A stretch of 64,000 nucleotides of DNA, from contig JAENYC010000015.1 in assembly GCA_016841945.1 (NCBI GenBank), forward strand, positions 1 to 64,000, written 5' to 3'. Position numbers and translations under genes: made by a program. The DNA is from Haloplasma contractile. GTDB lineage: Bacteria > Bacillota_I > Bacilli_A > Haloplasmatales > Haloplasmataceae. Shown one piece after another: positions 16,362-25,268 of this stretch (the first letter of the stretch is position 1; each line of letters starts with the position of its first letter). A model generated the notes under the pieces. That model was not told the origin of the DNA and did no database searches. It was given only the letters and a program-made list of their open reading frames with translations.

Positions 16362-19300
16362 TTATCTCCTCCTATCACATCTTAAGCATCTCAATGATTC
16401 AGCAAGTGCGTTTAGTTTATGGAAACCAATAGCAACTTCTTTATTATTAGATGTTCTTTCCTTAGGATCAAGATATTTCATTGGGAATCTTTCATGTTCA
16501 ACAATTTCCTTTTCATCTTGTCCACATGGAATATCAATTTCTTCACCTGTGTTTAATATTCCTTTACCACCTAAGAAAATATCAATTGATTTGGCAACTT
16601 TCTTACCATCAGCAATCGCAGTAATAACTGTATCAGAACCTCTTGCAACATCTCCACCTGCAAACACACCATCTAAACGTGTCATTAAAGTATCTTTATC
16701 TGTCACAAAAGTGCCCCATTTTGTTACTTCAACTTCATCTTTCTTAATAAATGGTAAATCTGAATATTGACTGACAGCAGGTATAATCATATCAGCTTCA
16801 ATTTTAAATTCAGTGCCTTCAACAGGGACTGGTCTACGTCTTCCACCAGAATCAAATTCAGTTAGTTCCATCTTCAAGCATTCAATTTCCTTCACTTGAC
16901 CTTTTCCATGTATCTTAACTGGTGAAACTAATTCAATAATCTTAATATTTTCTTCCTGAGCATCTTTAATTTCTCTACTATCAGCTGGCATATCATTTAT
17001 TGTACGACGATATAATACAACAACTTCTTCTGCACCTTTTCTGATTGCTACTCTTGCAGCGTCAATTGCAGTATTTCCTCCACCAATGACTACCACTTTA
17101 CCTTCAACTTTTTCGCATTTATCTAAATGAACATCTCTTAAGAAATCCAATCCATGATAAACACCTTTTAATTCTTCGCCAGGTATTCCTATCTTACGTG
17201 AGAATTGTGTTCCAGTTGCAATATATACGGCATCATGTTTTTCATGTAATGCTTCAAAACTAATATCTTTACCAACTTCAGTATTTAAGTTAATTTTAAC
17301 ACCAACTTGTTCAATTAACTTGATTTCTTTTTGAAGTACAGCTTTTGGTAATCGATATTCTGGAATACCAAAGGCAAGTACTCCACCAGCCACTGGTTGT
17401 TGCTCATATACTTCAACATCATAACCTAATCTTGCAAGATAATAACCACAAGTAAGACCTGAAGGACCTGCCCCGATTACACCAATCGTTTTCCCTTTTT
17501 TAGGGAAGACTAAATCCATATATGGTTCATCATCTTTTAATACTTCATCAGCAATATAACGTTTTAAATCAGCAATTGCGATTGACTCATCAAGTTGTGC
17601 TCTTCTACATTTACTTTCACATGGATGTGTACATACTCTACCACAAACGGCTGGGAATGGATTGTCTTTTCTAATTAAATTATATGCATCTCTTAATCTT
17701 CCTTCAGAAATTAAAGCAATATATCCAGGAACATTAACGCCAGCAGGACAAGCATTTTGACAAGGTGAGATAAATAACTCACTACAAACACCTGCACGAC
17801 AATACTTATACTTAATATGTTCTTCATATTCTTCTCTGAAGTACTTTATCATACTTAAAACAGGATTTGGTGCTGTTTGACCTAAACCACAAACGGCTGT
17901 TTCTTGTATCGTTTTACCCAGTTCTTCTAGTAGTTCAATGTCTCCTTCTCTACCTTCGCCTTTAGTAATTCTTTCTAAGATTTCTAACATTCTCTTTGTA
18001 CCTAATCGACAAGGAACACATTTCCCACAAGATTCTTCTTGTACAAATTCCATAAAATAGCGCGCCATATCAACCATACAAGTATCTTCATCCATACTGA
18101 TGAGGCCACCTGAACCCATAATTGCGCCTAATTTCTTTAATGTATCATAATCAATTTTAGTATTTAAAAATTCTTTCGTGATACATCCACCTGATGGGCC
18201 ACCTGTTTGAGCTGCTTTAAAGATTTTATTCTTAGGTAATCCACCACCTATATCAAATAAAATATCTCCTAATGTAATTCCCATTGGTACTTCAACAATA
18301 CCACTATTATTAATATCACCAGCGAGTGCGAATACTTTTGTTCCCTTACTACCTTCAGTTCCAAATTGATTAAACCAATCACTACCTTTATGCAAAATCA
18401 CTGGTACATTCGCAAAAGTCTCAACATTATTAATGATCGAAGGTTTTTCATATAAACCTTTTTCAAATGGGAACGGAGGTTTTTGCGTTGGCTCTCCACG
18501 CATTCCTTCAATAGATGCCATCAATGCAGTTTCTTCACCACAAACAAACGCACCAGCACCAATTCTAATTTCAAGGTCGAAATTAAATCCACTACCTAGG
18601 ATATTTTCTCCTAATATACCACTTTCTCGTGCTTGTGTAATCGCATTTTGTAATCTTTCAACAGCAAGGGGATATTCGGCTCTAACATACACAAATCCTT
18701 TTGTTGCACCTATCGCGTATCCTCCAATTGCCATCCCTTCAATCACGCAATGAGGGTCACCCTCTAGAATACTTCGGTCCATGAATGCACCTGGGTCTCC
18801 TTCATCAGCATTACATATGATATATTTCACATCACCAGGCGCGTTTAAACCAGCTTCCCATTTAATACCAGTAGGGAAACCTCCACCACCACGACCACGT
18901 AAACCAGAATTCTTCATCTCTTCAACGACATCTTTTGGTGATAAATCATTAAGTACTTTTGAAAGGGCAAAATACCCATCATTTGCGATATATTCTTCAA
19001 TGGAACCATAATTAATAGAACCACAGTTCTTCAAAGCAATTTTAACTTGTTGCTTAAAGTAATTGATATCTTTTAAATGTGGGATGTACTTTTCTTCTTT
19101 AATATCATAATACGTTTTTTCTAATTTAATTTTTCCATTAATTAAATGAGATTCAACTATTTCAGGTATATCACTAGGACTTAATTTTGTATAAAATACA
19201 TCACCGGGTTGTACAATCATCACGGGTCCAATATCACAAGTTCCCATACAACCAGTATCTGTTACATAAACATCATTTGTTAATTTTTTAACTTCCAACT

Positions 19301-19457
19301 CTTTTTTTAGTGCATCCATGACATCATAACAGTTAGATGATATACAGCCTGCACCACCACAAACTAATACCTTATATTTGTAATTCTTTATGTTTCCATC
19401 ATACTCTGTTTTGATCCGTTGTAAATCTTCAATCGTTTTTATTACACACTTACTCAT
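16362..19457 (-). CDS. hydB: HydB (NuoF-like) fused to a GltD/NfnB-like oxidoreductase
   Basis: 1031 residues in two joined proteins. Residues 25-115: thioredoxin-like [2Fe-2S] domain (CGGAGCISSNC...GCMGTC). 130-475: NuoF FMN/NADH domain (GLRGRGGGGFPTGIKW, CNADEGDPGAF, GAGAFVCGEETALMASIEG). 476-535: [4Fe-4S] ligands in ESCGKCVPC and VCGLG. Then CRAGVC, which in ordinary HydB leads into a 2x[4Fe-4S] ferredoxin domain, is instead followed from about 563 by the GltD N-terminal cluster motif (SPCQNACPAGVNVPGY, CGRVCTHPCESKC), an FAD motif (GVIGAGPSGL near 659) and an NAD(P) motif (VVVIGGGNTAIDAA near 788) to about 965, and a short Cys-containing tail (CLRCD). The ATG at 19457 is spaced correctly from AAGGA; an in-frame GTG lies three codons earlier. 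The fused module should bind FAD and NADP(H), giving the complex a second pyridine-nucleotide port; that function is inference. Confidence 0.92.
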   Translation of the reverse strand: MSKCVIKTIEDLQRIKTEYDGNIKNYKYKVLVCGGAGCISSNCYDVMDALKKELEVKKLTNDVYVTDTGCMGTCDIGPVMIVQPGDVFYTKLSPSDIPEIVESHLINGKIKLEKTYYDIKEEKYIPHLKDINYFKQQVKIALKNCGSINYGSIEEYIANDGYFALSKVLNDLSPKDVVEEMKNSGLRGRGGGGFPTGIKWEAGLNAPGDVKYIICNADEGDPGAFMDRSILEGDPHCVIEGMAIGGYAIGATKGFVYVRAEYPLAVERLQNAITQARESGILGENILGSGFNFDLEIRIGAGAFVCGEETALMASIEGMRGEPTQKPPFPFEKGLYEKPSIINNVETFANVPVILHKGSDWFNQFGTEGSKGTKVFALAGDINNSGIVEVPMGITLGDILFDIGGGLPKNKIFKAAQTGGPSGGCITKEFLNTKIDYDTLKKLGAIMGSGGLISMDEDTCMVDMARYFMEFVQEESCGKCVPCRLGTKRMLEILERITKGEGREGDIELLEELGKTIQETAVCGLGQTAPNPVLSMIKYFREEYEEHIKYKYCRAGVCSELFISPCQNACPAGVNVPGYIALISEGRLRDAYNLIRKDNPFPAVCGRVCTHPCESKCRRAQLDESIAIADLKRYIADEVLKDDEPYMDLVFPKKGKTIGVIGAGPSGLTCGYYLARLGYDVEVYEQQPVAGGVLAFGIPEYRLPKAVLQKEIKLIEQVGVKINLNTEVGKDISFEALHEKHDAVYIATGTQFSRKIGIPGEELKGVYHGLDFLRDVHLDKCEKVEGKVVVIGGGNTAIDAARVAIRKGAEEVVVLYRRTINDMPADSREIKDAQEENIKIIELVSPVKIHGKGQVKEIECLKMELTEFDSGGRRRPVPVEGTEFKIEADMIIPAVSQYSDLPFIKKDEVEVTKWGTFVTDKDTLMTRLDGVFAGGDVARGSDTVITAIADGKKVAKSIDIFLGGKGILNTGEEIDIPCGQDEKEIVEHERFPMKYLDPKERTSNNKEVAIGFHKLNALAESLRCLRCDRRR

Positions 19458-19483
19458 TATTTTCACATCCTTCTCCGTTTTTC

Positions 19484-19987
19484 CTAATAATACTCTTCAA
19501 GGATTGAATTTAATTTATCAGGATTAACTTGTTTATAAACCTTATCATTAATAGAAATCGCAGGTGCTAATCCACAAGCCCCTATACAACGCATCACTTC
19601 AAGGGTAAACTTACGATCTTTTGTCGTATCGCCTACATCGATATCTAAGATTTCTTTTAATTTGTCAACAATTTTCTTTCCACCTCTAACATAGCAAGCT
19701 GTCCCAAGACAGACACGTATGGTATTTTCTCCTCGTGGTTGGGTAGAAAAGAATGAGTAGAATGAAACAACTCCAGAAACTTCCGATAGTGGTATGTCTA
19801 ATTTCTTAGCAATAAATTCCTGAAGTTCAAGTGGTAGATAACCAAAAATACCTTGAGCATAATGTAAAATTTGTATAAGACAACCCTCTTTGCCTTTATA
19901 CTCTTCAATGACCTTCTCAATCTTAGCGTATTTTTGCTCATCAGATTCTTCACAACAACAGCATTTTTTAGATTGATTATTGTCCAA
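19484..19987 (-). CDS. hydC: HydC, NuoE-like [2Fe-2S] subunit
   Basis: 167 residues. Helical N-terminal part followed by a thioredoxin-like [2Fe-2S] domain with ligands in CLGTACYVRGG and MRCIGACGLAP. It transfers electrons between the flavin subunit HydB and HydA. The N terminus carries four consecutive cysteines (KKCCCCEES at 7-15), which the NuoE fold does not require. The start is TTG with GGGAGG 8 bases upstream. First gene of the hydrogenase operon, behind a strong promoter and two Rex-like operators. Confidence 0.93.
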   Translation of the reverse strand: MDNNQSKKCCCCEESDEQKYAKIEKVIEEYKGKEGCLIQILHYAQGIFGYLPLELQEFIAKKLDIPLSEVSGVVSFYSFFSTQPRGENTIRVCLGTACYVRGGKKIVDKLKEILDIDVGDTTKDRKFTLEVMRCIGACGLAPAISINDKVYKQVNPDKLNSILEEYY

Positions 19988-20022
19988 CTTATTTACCTCC
20001 CTTTTGATTCATTAAATATATT

Positions 20023-20040
20023 TTGTTATTTAATTCACAA
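20023..20040 (-). promoter_or_regulatory. Rex-like operator 1
   Basis: TTGTGAATTAAATAACAA on the minus strand, matching 13 of 14 positions of the Rex half sites TTGTGAA/TTGTTAA-N4-TTAACAA. It lies in the 5' untranslated part of the hydC message. Confidence 0.6.
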
Positions 20041-20044
20041 AACT

Positions 20045-20062
20045 TTGTAAAAAAAATAACAA
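20045..20062 (-). promoter_or_regulatory. Rex-like operator 2
   Basis: TTGTTATTTTTTTTACAA on the minus strand, matching 12 of 14 fixed positions of TTGTTAA-N4-TTAACAA. Its centre is 22 bp from operator 1, two helical turns, and it sits just downstream of the -10. Confidence 0.6.
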
Positions 20063-20074
20063 AGTACATTATAA

Positions 20075-20103
20075 ATTATAACACTACTCCAACAAGATTT
20101 CAA
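20075..20103 (-). promoter_or_regulatory. promoter of the hydCBA operon
   Basis: TTGAAA, 17 bases, TATAAT on the minus strand, 88 bp upstream of hydC. Near-consensus strength, with both Rex-like sites immediately downstream, a repressing arrangement. Confidence 0.8.
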
Positions 20104-20138
20104 AAAAATTCATGTGACATATTTCGACATTATTCGAC

Positions 20139-20167
20139 TTGACTTTTTTTACATAACATTTCATAAT
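20139..20167 (+). promoter_or_regulatory. promoter of the broken membrane-protein gene
   Basis: TTGACT, 17 bases, CATAAT on the plus strand, about 60 bp upstream of the start. Divergent from the hydrogenase promoter. Confidence 0.6.
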
Positions 20168-20226
20168 TTTTATTAATACACATGTTATTATGAGTATATA
20201 ACAACTATTATATGAGGAGAGTTACA

Positions 20227-20946
20227 ATGGATTATATTTATAGATTTATTTTACTAATTACATTATTTATTATTTTCTCTATAACCTTAATATGGACATA
20301 CAAGAGTATATCAATTTTAATTAAAAAGTATGCAAAATTTACCGAGCATAAATTTATATTTAAATTTTTTCTTCCTTCAATCATATTATTATTATTAAGC
20401 TCTTATCGGTTAATTAATGCATCACGCATTTATAAAAGTATGGTATCCTACACTCATTTAGAATGTGTTAGTTCGGGTAATTTAGTAAGAGATTTAGAAA
20501 ATATTTTCACTCATTCTCAAGTAACTTTGGTTTCAATTGATAATCTTGAATATGTTGTAAAATTTAATGTCTTTAATTTAAATCAAAATTATTACGAAAT
20601 AATCAATTATACTATTCTTACTCAGAAATACAATCATTTTATGGTTCATCAGTAGTAACAGAATATCTAAAAATCAGTCAATTAGCAGATTCATATAAGA
20701 AAAACAGAAATATCGAATGTTGTATTCTAAAAGAAAATGTTGTACTTAAAAAAAAATGGAGTATATTTAATCTATGCCGATTCAAGGCATCAACCATCAT
20801 TTAATAAAGATATGAGCAGCGTTACTGTCTTTAGTATCTATAAAATAGAGAACTATGACCTATCTGTTTCTTATGAAGACCAATCTCAATCCGCTATAGA
20901 CGAAATTACAAGTATTATCGATGTACTAAATCATAATGTTGAATAA
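20227..20946 (+). pseudogene. frameshifted membrane-anchored protein gene
   Basis: Two open frames, 20227-20655 and 20737-20946, look like pieces of one gene of about 240 codons. The first encodes two membrane helices (about residues 5-25 and 45-62) and a soluble part that stops after YNHFMVHQ. If one T is added to the T4 run at 20637-20640 the frame continues as YGSSVVTEYLKISQLADSYKK and on to LKENVVLKK; if one A is removed from the A9 run at 20748-20756 it rejoins the second open frame (NGVYLIYADSRHQP...). The two homopolymer indels compensate each other. This is either a decaying gene, a phase-variable one, or sequencing error. I do not recognise the family. The ATG at 20227 follows GAGGAGAG; promoter and terminator are intact. 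Confidence 0.6.
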
Positions 20947-20951
20947 ATGAG

Positions 20952-20976
20952 AATAGGTGCTCTTAGAGCACCTATT
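20952..20976. terminator. bidirectional hairpin between convergent genes
   Basis: AATAGGTGCTC/GAGCACCTATT hairpin between the broken gene and the amidohydrolase, overlapping the stop codon of the latter. The U tract is weak on both strands. Confidence 0.6.
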
Positions 20977-22567
20977 CTTCTTGATAAACGCGTTTTCCTC
21001 CTACATAAGTCATTAAAATCTGAATATCCTTTATCTTATAGGAGTCGATAGTAAATGGGTTATCGCTAAGAACCACAAAATCAGCTAACTTGTTCTCTGT
21101 AATACTGCCTTTTATATTTTCTTCAAAAGATTGATAAGCACTTCCTTGTGTATAATAATATAAGGCTTCATATACATTCATCTTTTCTTGTGGATTCCAC
21201 CCTTCTTGAGGATATCCATTTAAATCAGACCTATTAACGGCACAATAAATGTTTGGCATTGTATCAAGGGGTTCGACTGGGCAATCCGTCCCAATAGATA
21301 AATGTATCCCTTTATTAATCATCGACTTAAAGGCATATGATGTTTTCGCAAGTCTTTCTCCCACTCTATCCTCTACAATATGTAAATCGTAATGTAGAAA
21401 AATTGGTTGAACATAAGCACATACATTTAGTGCTTTATATATATCTAATAATGTTTCATCCATAATTTGACAATGAATGATGCCATGGCGATGATCTATC
21501 CTAACATCTTTTTTTATTGCTTTTTCATAACTATTCAAAACCATATACATCGCTCTATCTCCGATACAATGTACCGCTATTTGCATGTTGTTTTCATGCG
21601 CAGTAACAATTAAATCATCCAATTCATCTTGGGTATAACACATGATTCCTCTTGTTGCAGAATCATCTGCATAAGGTTTAGTTAAAGCAGCCGTTCTTGC
21701 ACCAAGTGAACCATCACTTAAGATTTTTAAAGGACCTATTTTGAAATATTTGTCTCCAACTCCCGTTTTATAACCTAAACTAATAAATTCCTGTAATTCT
21801 TCCTTATTTAATAGACTTTGTTCATATATTCGACAAGTCAATCTTCCTTCATCCCTTAATTCTTCATATGCTTTTAACATCTGTTTATAATCACCAGCAT
21901 GTGATAAATCATCCGTTTGAATAGAAGTGAGTCCTTTAGAATTCGCATATTCCATCCCTAAAACAAGTGCTTCTTTTATATCATCGACACTAGGTTTGGG
22001 TATATTTCTAGTAATTAAACCTAATGCTTTCTCTCTAAATATACCCAAATTGATATCAAAAGATCCTCCATCAACCGGTTGTGTCGAATCATCAATACCA
22101 CAGACTTCTAATGCCTTAGAATTTACAACAGCCATATGACCACAAGCACGGGATAATATAATAGGATGAATTGTGGATATGAGGTCTAAATCATGTTTTG
22201 TAGGATATCGTTTTTCCTTTATAAAATAATCTTGATTCCATCCTCTTCCTCTAACCCAGGTATTTTCTTCTATTTTTCTATCTTTAATGTATATCTTTAC
22301 TTTAGTTATAATTTCTTCAACTGATTTTATATTCATTAAATTAGCCATTTGTAGTCCCATACCAAATCCATATAAATGCATATGACTATCATTTAATCCA
22401 GGTATAACCGTCTTACCTTCTAAATCAATGATTGTTTCATTTTCATCTCTTAATAAAAGTATTTCTTTATTAGTACCAACTTTTACAAATTTATCATCGA
22501 CTATTTTTACTGCTTCTGCCTGTTTAATATCATCCATCGTGATAATACATCCATTATAAATAATCAT
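20972..22567 (-). CDS. YtcJ-like amidohydrolase
   Basis: 531-residue metal-dependent hydrolase of the amidohydrolase 3 family. Metal ligands are visible: HMH in IPGLNDSHMHLYGFG (about residue 60), the YtcJ-type motif GRGWNQD, LSDGSLGARTA, HCIGDRAM, DHRHGIIHCQ and the late Asp in SIGTDCPVEPLDTMPN. Family members hydrolyse C-N bonds in diverse small substrates; the substrate here cannot be told. Transcribed alone from its own promoter. RBS GAGGAGA. Confidence 0.9.
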   Translation of the reverse strand: MIIYNGCIITMDDIKQAEAVKIVDDKFVKVGTNKEILLLRDENETIIDLEGKTVIPGLNDSHMHLYGFGMGLQMANLMNIKSVEEIITKVKIYIKDRKIEENTWVRGRGWNQDYFIKEKRYPTKHDLDLISTIHPIILSRACGHMAVVNSKALEVCGIDDSTQPVDGGSFDINLGIFREKALGLITRNIPKPSVDDIKEALVLGMEYANSKGLTSIQTDDLSHAGDYKQMLKAYEELRDEGRLTCRIYEQSLLNKEELQEFISLGYKTGVGDKYFKIGPLKILSDGSLGARTAALTKPYADDSATRGIMCYTQDELDDLIVTAHENNMQIAVHCIGDRAMYMVLNSYEKAIKKDVRIDHRHGIIHCQIMDETLLDIYKALNVCAYVQPIFLHYDLHIVEDRVGERLAKTSYAFKSMINKGIHLSIGTDCPVEPLDTMPNIYCAVNRSDLNGYPQEGWNPQEKMNVYEALYYYTQGSAYQSFEENIKGSITENKLADFVVLSDNPFTIDSYKIKDIQILMTYVGGKRVYQEE

Positions 22568-22605
22568 ACTTTCTCCTCTAATCTTATTTTTTAATATGAT
22601 ATAAC

Positions 22606-22635
22606 CATTATAATATTCTTACTATAAAAACACAA
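22606..22635 (-). promoter_or_regulatory. promoter of the amidohydrolase gene
   Basis: TATAAT with TTGTGT 18 bases upstream on the minus strand (or TGTGTT at 17), about 40 bp from the start codon. Confidence 0.55.
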
Positions 22636-22645
22636 TTATTATCAT

Positions 22646-22673
22646 AAAAAAGACTTAAAACTAAGTCTTTTTT
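22646..22673 (-). terminator. terminator of the ecf-truA operon
   Basis: AAAGACTTAG/CTAAGTCTTT-type hairpin with U run on the minus strand, overlapping the truA stop. The flanking A and T runs make it look bidirectional. Confidence 0.85.
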
Positions 22674-23406
22674 AATACTCTACTCTATACAGATATAATC
22701 CTTGTGCCTCGGCTGTAAACCTGGCTTTTGATCGATCATGATGTTCATATAGATAAGGAATTACCTCTATTTCTTTTTTTTCAAGTCCTATTTCTATTAA
22801 TAACCCCATCATAATCCTAATTTGATAACGCAAAAAACCATTACCGATAAATATAAATTCAAGTTCTTTATTATTTTCATTTAATTGCGCTTTATAAATG
22901 GTCCTTATCTTGTTTTTATCTTTATGCTGTAGACTTGATGAATAACTCGTAAAGTCATGTGTACCTTCGAATAACTTTAATGCTCCTTTTATCTTGTTTA
23001 TATTTAACGTTCTGTCTAAAAAACAGACATAATCACTTCTAATAGGATCGTATTCATTTAAAGATAAGTAGTAACGATATTCTTTAATTTTTACACTAAA
23101 TCGTGCATGAAAGTTAAAATCAACGATTTTAACTTCTTTAATATAAACATCTTTTGGTAAAATAGAATTAATCGCTCTTTTCCAATTCGCTTGCTTTATA
23201 TCTAAATCAGTATCAAAATGAAAGACTTGTCCATATGCATGGACTTTTGCATCAGTTCTTCCAGAAGATTGAATGGTAATAGGGGTTTTATGAATAATCT
23301 TTAATGCTTTTTCAATTTCACCTTGAACGGTTCTTTCTTTTAATTGTCTTTGATATCCAAAAAACTTAGATCCATCATAAGACACTATACATTTAATTCG
23401 AAACAT
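22672..23406 (-). CDS. truA: tRNA pseudouridine(38-40) synthase TruA
   Basis: 244 residues. The catalytic Asp lies in SSGRTDAKVHAYGQ (near residue 52), the invariant motif of TruA; GNGFLRYQIRIMMG near the C terminus is the second family signature. Modifies U38-U40 of the tRNA anticodon stem. It follows ecfT by 4 bp, as in most Bacilli, but the usual downstream rplM-rpsI pair is absent: a terminator follows. Confidence 0.96.
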   Translation of the reverse strand: MFRIKCIVSYDGSKFFGYQRQLKERTVQGEIEKALKIIHKTPITIQSSGRTDAKVHAYGQVFHFDTDLDIKQANWKRAINSILPKDVYIKEVKIVDFNFHARFSVKIKEYRYYLSLNEYDPIRSDYVCFLDRTLNINKIKGALKLFEGTHDFTSYSSSLQHKDKNKIRTIYKAQLNENNKELEFIFIGNGFLRYQIRIMMGLLIEIGLEKKEIEVIPYLYEHHDRSKARFTAEAQGLYLYRVEY

Positions 23407-23410
23407 AACT

Positions 23411-24406
23411 TCACGTCCAAAAGTATCTAAAATAGATAAAATATCCTGTTAATAAGATAAAACTAAAAATATAAAAAGTATCTCTTAAATGCCATTTCAA
23501 CTCTCTTAAACTTGTCCTTTTTTTACCAGGTACATAACCCCTTGCTTCCATCGCATTGGCTAAATCCTCCGCTCGTTTAAAGGATATAATAAACATAGGA
23601 ATAAGCAGTGAGATAATTTGAATAACTTTATCCTTTAAATTACCTTCAGTAAAATCAGCGCCTCTAGATGTCTGGGCTTTTAAAATTTTTTGTGTTTCTT
23701 CAAGTAAAGTTGGTATAAATCGTAATGAGATTGTAATCATCAAAGCAAGTTCAGAAACAGGTAGCTTAATGAGTTTAAATGGTGATAAAACATGTTCTAT
23801 CGCAAGTGTTAAATCAGTTGGTTTAGTAGTAAAAGTCAATAATGATGAGAAGGATATAATAAGTATTAATCTTAATATGATGAATCCTCCATTCATGACC
23901 GCATTTTTATATATCAACCACTCAAAAGACCAAGTAATCTGTTCATTTTTGTAGAAATACACTATCACAATATTTAAGATAATGATTACAAGCGTCGAAA
24001 TCTTAAATATTTTCGCGGAAATATATCGTTCTATTAATTTAAATAAACGTAGTAAAATTATTGATATGATAATGATTAAATAAATACCGACAATTATTTT
24101 ATTAATAGAAATGGAGATTGGAGGAAAGGTTTCACCTGCCCGATAAAAAAATAAATTCAAAAGAAAGGTTAATAATATTAAGAAAAAAATGGGTCTAATA
24201 CTTCTATAAAAAAACTTTAGTGAGACACCACTGGTTAAAACAATAAATAATGTAAATACTGCAGCACCTATATAGGTGATGATATTATTCGCTAAAAAGA
24301 TAATTACAATAAAAAACGACGTCATGACTAATTTTGCACGAGGGTCTAAACGATAATACCATGAATCACCATATAAGTATTGTCCTAATTTTATATTATC
24401 TAGCAT
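23411..24406 (-). CDS. ecfT: ECF transporter transmembrane subunit EcfT
   Basis: 331 residues, longer than the usual 265. N-terminal YLYGDSWYYRLDPRAKLVMT is the family start motif, and the coupling-helix signatures are ARG-type: AQTSRGADF and AMEARGY near the C terminus. About seven membrane helices; the extra length lies in a central stretch (about residues 100-180) with an additional helix pair and a charged connector. It forms the energizing module with EcfA1 and EcfA2 that couples to separately encoded vitamin or metal S-components (none in this window). Overlaps ecfA2 by 11 bp. Confidence 0.93.
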   Translation of the reverse strand: MLDNIKLGQYLYGDSWYYRLDPRAKLVMTSFFIVIIFLANNIITYIGAAVFTLFIVLTSGVSLKFFYRSIRPIFFLILLTFLLNLFFYRAGETFPPISISINKIIVGIYLIIIISIILLRLFKLIERYISAKIFKISTLVIIILNIVIVYFYKNEQITWSFEWLIYKNAVMNGGFIILRLILIISFSSLLTFTTKPTDLTLAIEHVLSPFKLIKLPVSELALMITISLRFIPTLLEETQKILKAQTSRGADFTEGNLKDKVIQIISLLIPMFIISFKRAEDLANAMEARGYVPGKKRTSLRELKWHLRDTFYIFSFILLTGYFIYFRYFWT

Positions 24407-25268
24407 GGGATTCGCCCCCTAATACCTTAACAATCGCTTGCGTTAATTCATCTACATTTTTAATTGTTTTATCCAATGTCAGATTTAATTTATTTTCAAT
24501 TTCATCTCTAATTTTTATTAAATCGGGTAACTCTAGCTGATATTTTTTTACCAAATCACGCTTTGAAAACAATTCTAAAGGGCCGCCATCAAAGACTAAC
24601 TTCCCTTTATTCATTACTACAACTCGTTTCGGATATTTTAAGACGTCATTCATATCATGTGTAATAAGAATGATGGTCTTCTGATGATTTTCATATAAGT
24701 TATGAAACATTTCCATCATTTCAAGTTGACCTTTTGGGTCTAAACCAGCTGTGGGTTCATCTAATACTAATATTTCTGGATCCATTGCTAATATCCCCGC
24801 TATGGCAACACGTCTCATCTGCCCTCCACTTAAATTAAGTGGTGAGCGTTCTAAAAAATCTTCATCTAAACCGACTAACTGAATCGCTTCATGTGCTTTT
24901 AAAGCAGCTTCTTCTTTAGAAACACCAAAATTCATTGGTCCAAACATAATATCTTTTTCAACAGTCTCTTCAAATAATTGATATTCAGGAAATTGAAAAA
25001 CGAGTCCAACTCTTCTTCTTACAGAATTGATATTCCTATTTTTCTTGCCTCCAATGACCTTTTTATCTAATATATGAACAGTACCACTGGTCGGTTGTAA
25101 TAAAGCGTTCATGTGCTGAATGAGCGTTGATTTTCCAGAACCCGTATGTCCAATCACAGCAATATAACTTCCTAACTCAATATTTAAATCAATATTAACT
25201 AAGGCTGTATTTTCCCTCACAGACCCTTCAGCATATTTAAAATTTACTTTTTCAAATTGTATTCCCAT
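24396..25268 (-). CDS. ecfA2: ECF transporter ATPase EcfA2
   Basis: 290-residue ABC ATPase. Walker A GHTGSGKST, Q-loop in VFQFPEYQLFEETVEKD (typical of EcfA), signature LSGGQMRRVAIAG, Walker B ILVLDEPTAGLDP and switch His in LITHDMND. The C-terminal 60 residues form the EcfA dimerisation tail. Overlaps ecfA1 by 25 bp and ecfT by 11 bp, so the three are translationally coupled. Confidence 0.95.
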   Translation of the reverse strand: MGIQFEKVNFKYAEGSVRENTALVNIDLNIELGSYIAVIGHTGSGKSTLIQHMNALLQPTSGTVHILDKKVIGGKKNRNINSVRRRVGLVFQFPEYQLFEETVEKDIMFGPMNFGVSKEEAALKAHEAIQLVGLDEDFLERSPLNLSGGQMRRVAIAGILAMDPEILVLDEPTAGLDPKGQLEMMEMFHNLYENHQKTIILITHDMNDVLKYPKRVVVMNKGKLVFDGGPLELFSKRDLVKKYQLELPDLIKIRDEIENKLNLTLDKTIKNVDELTQAIVKVLGGESHAR

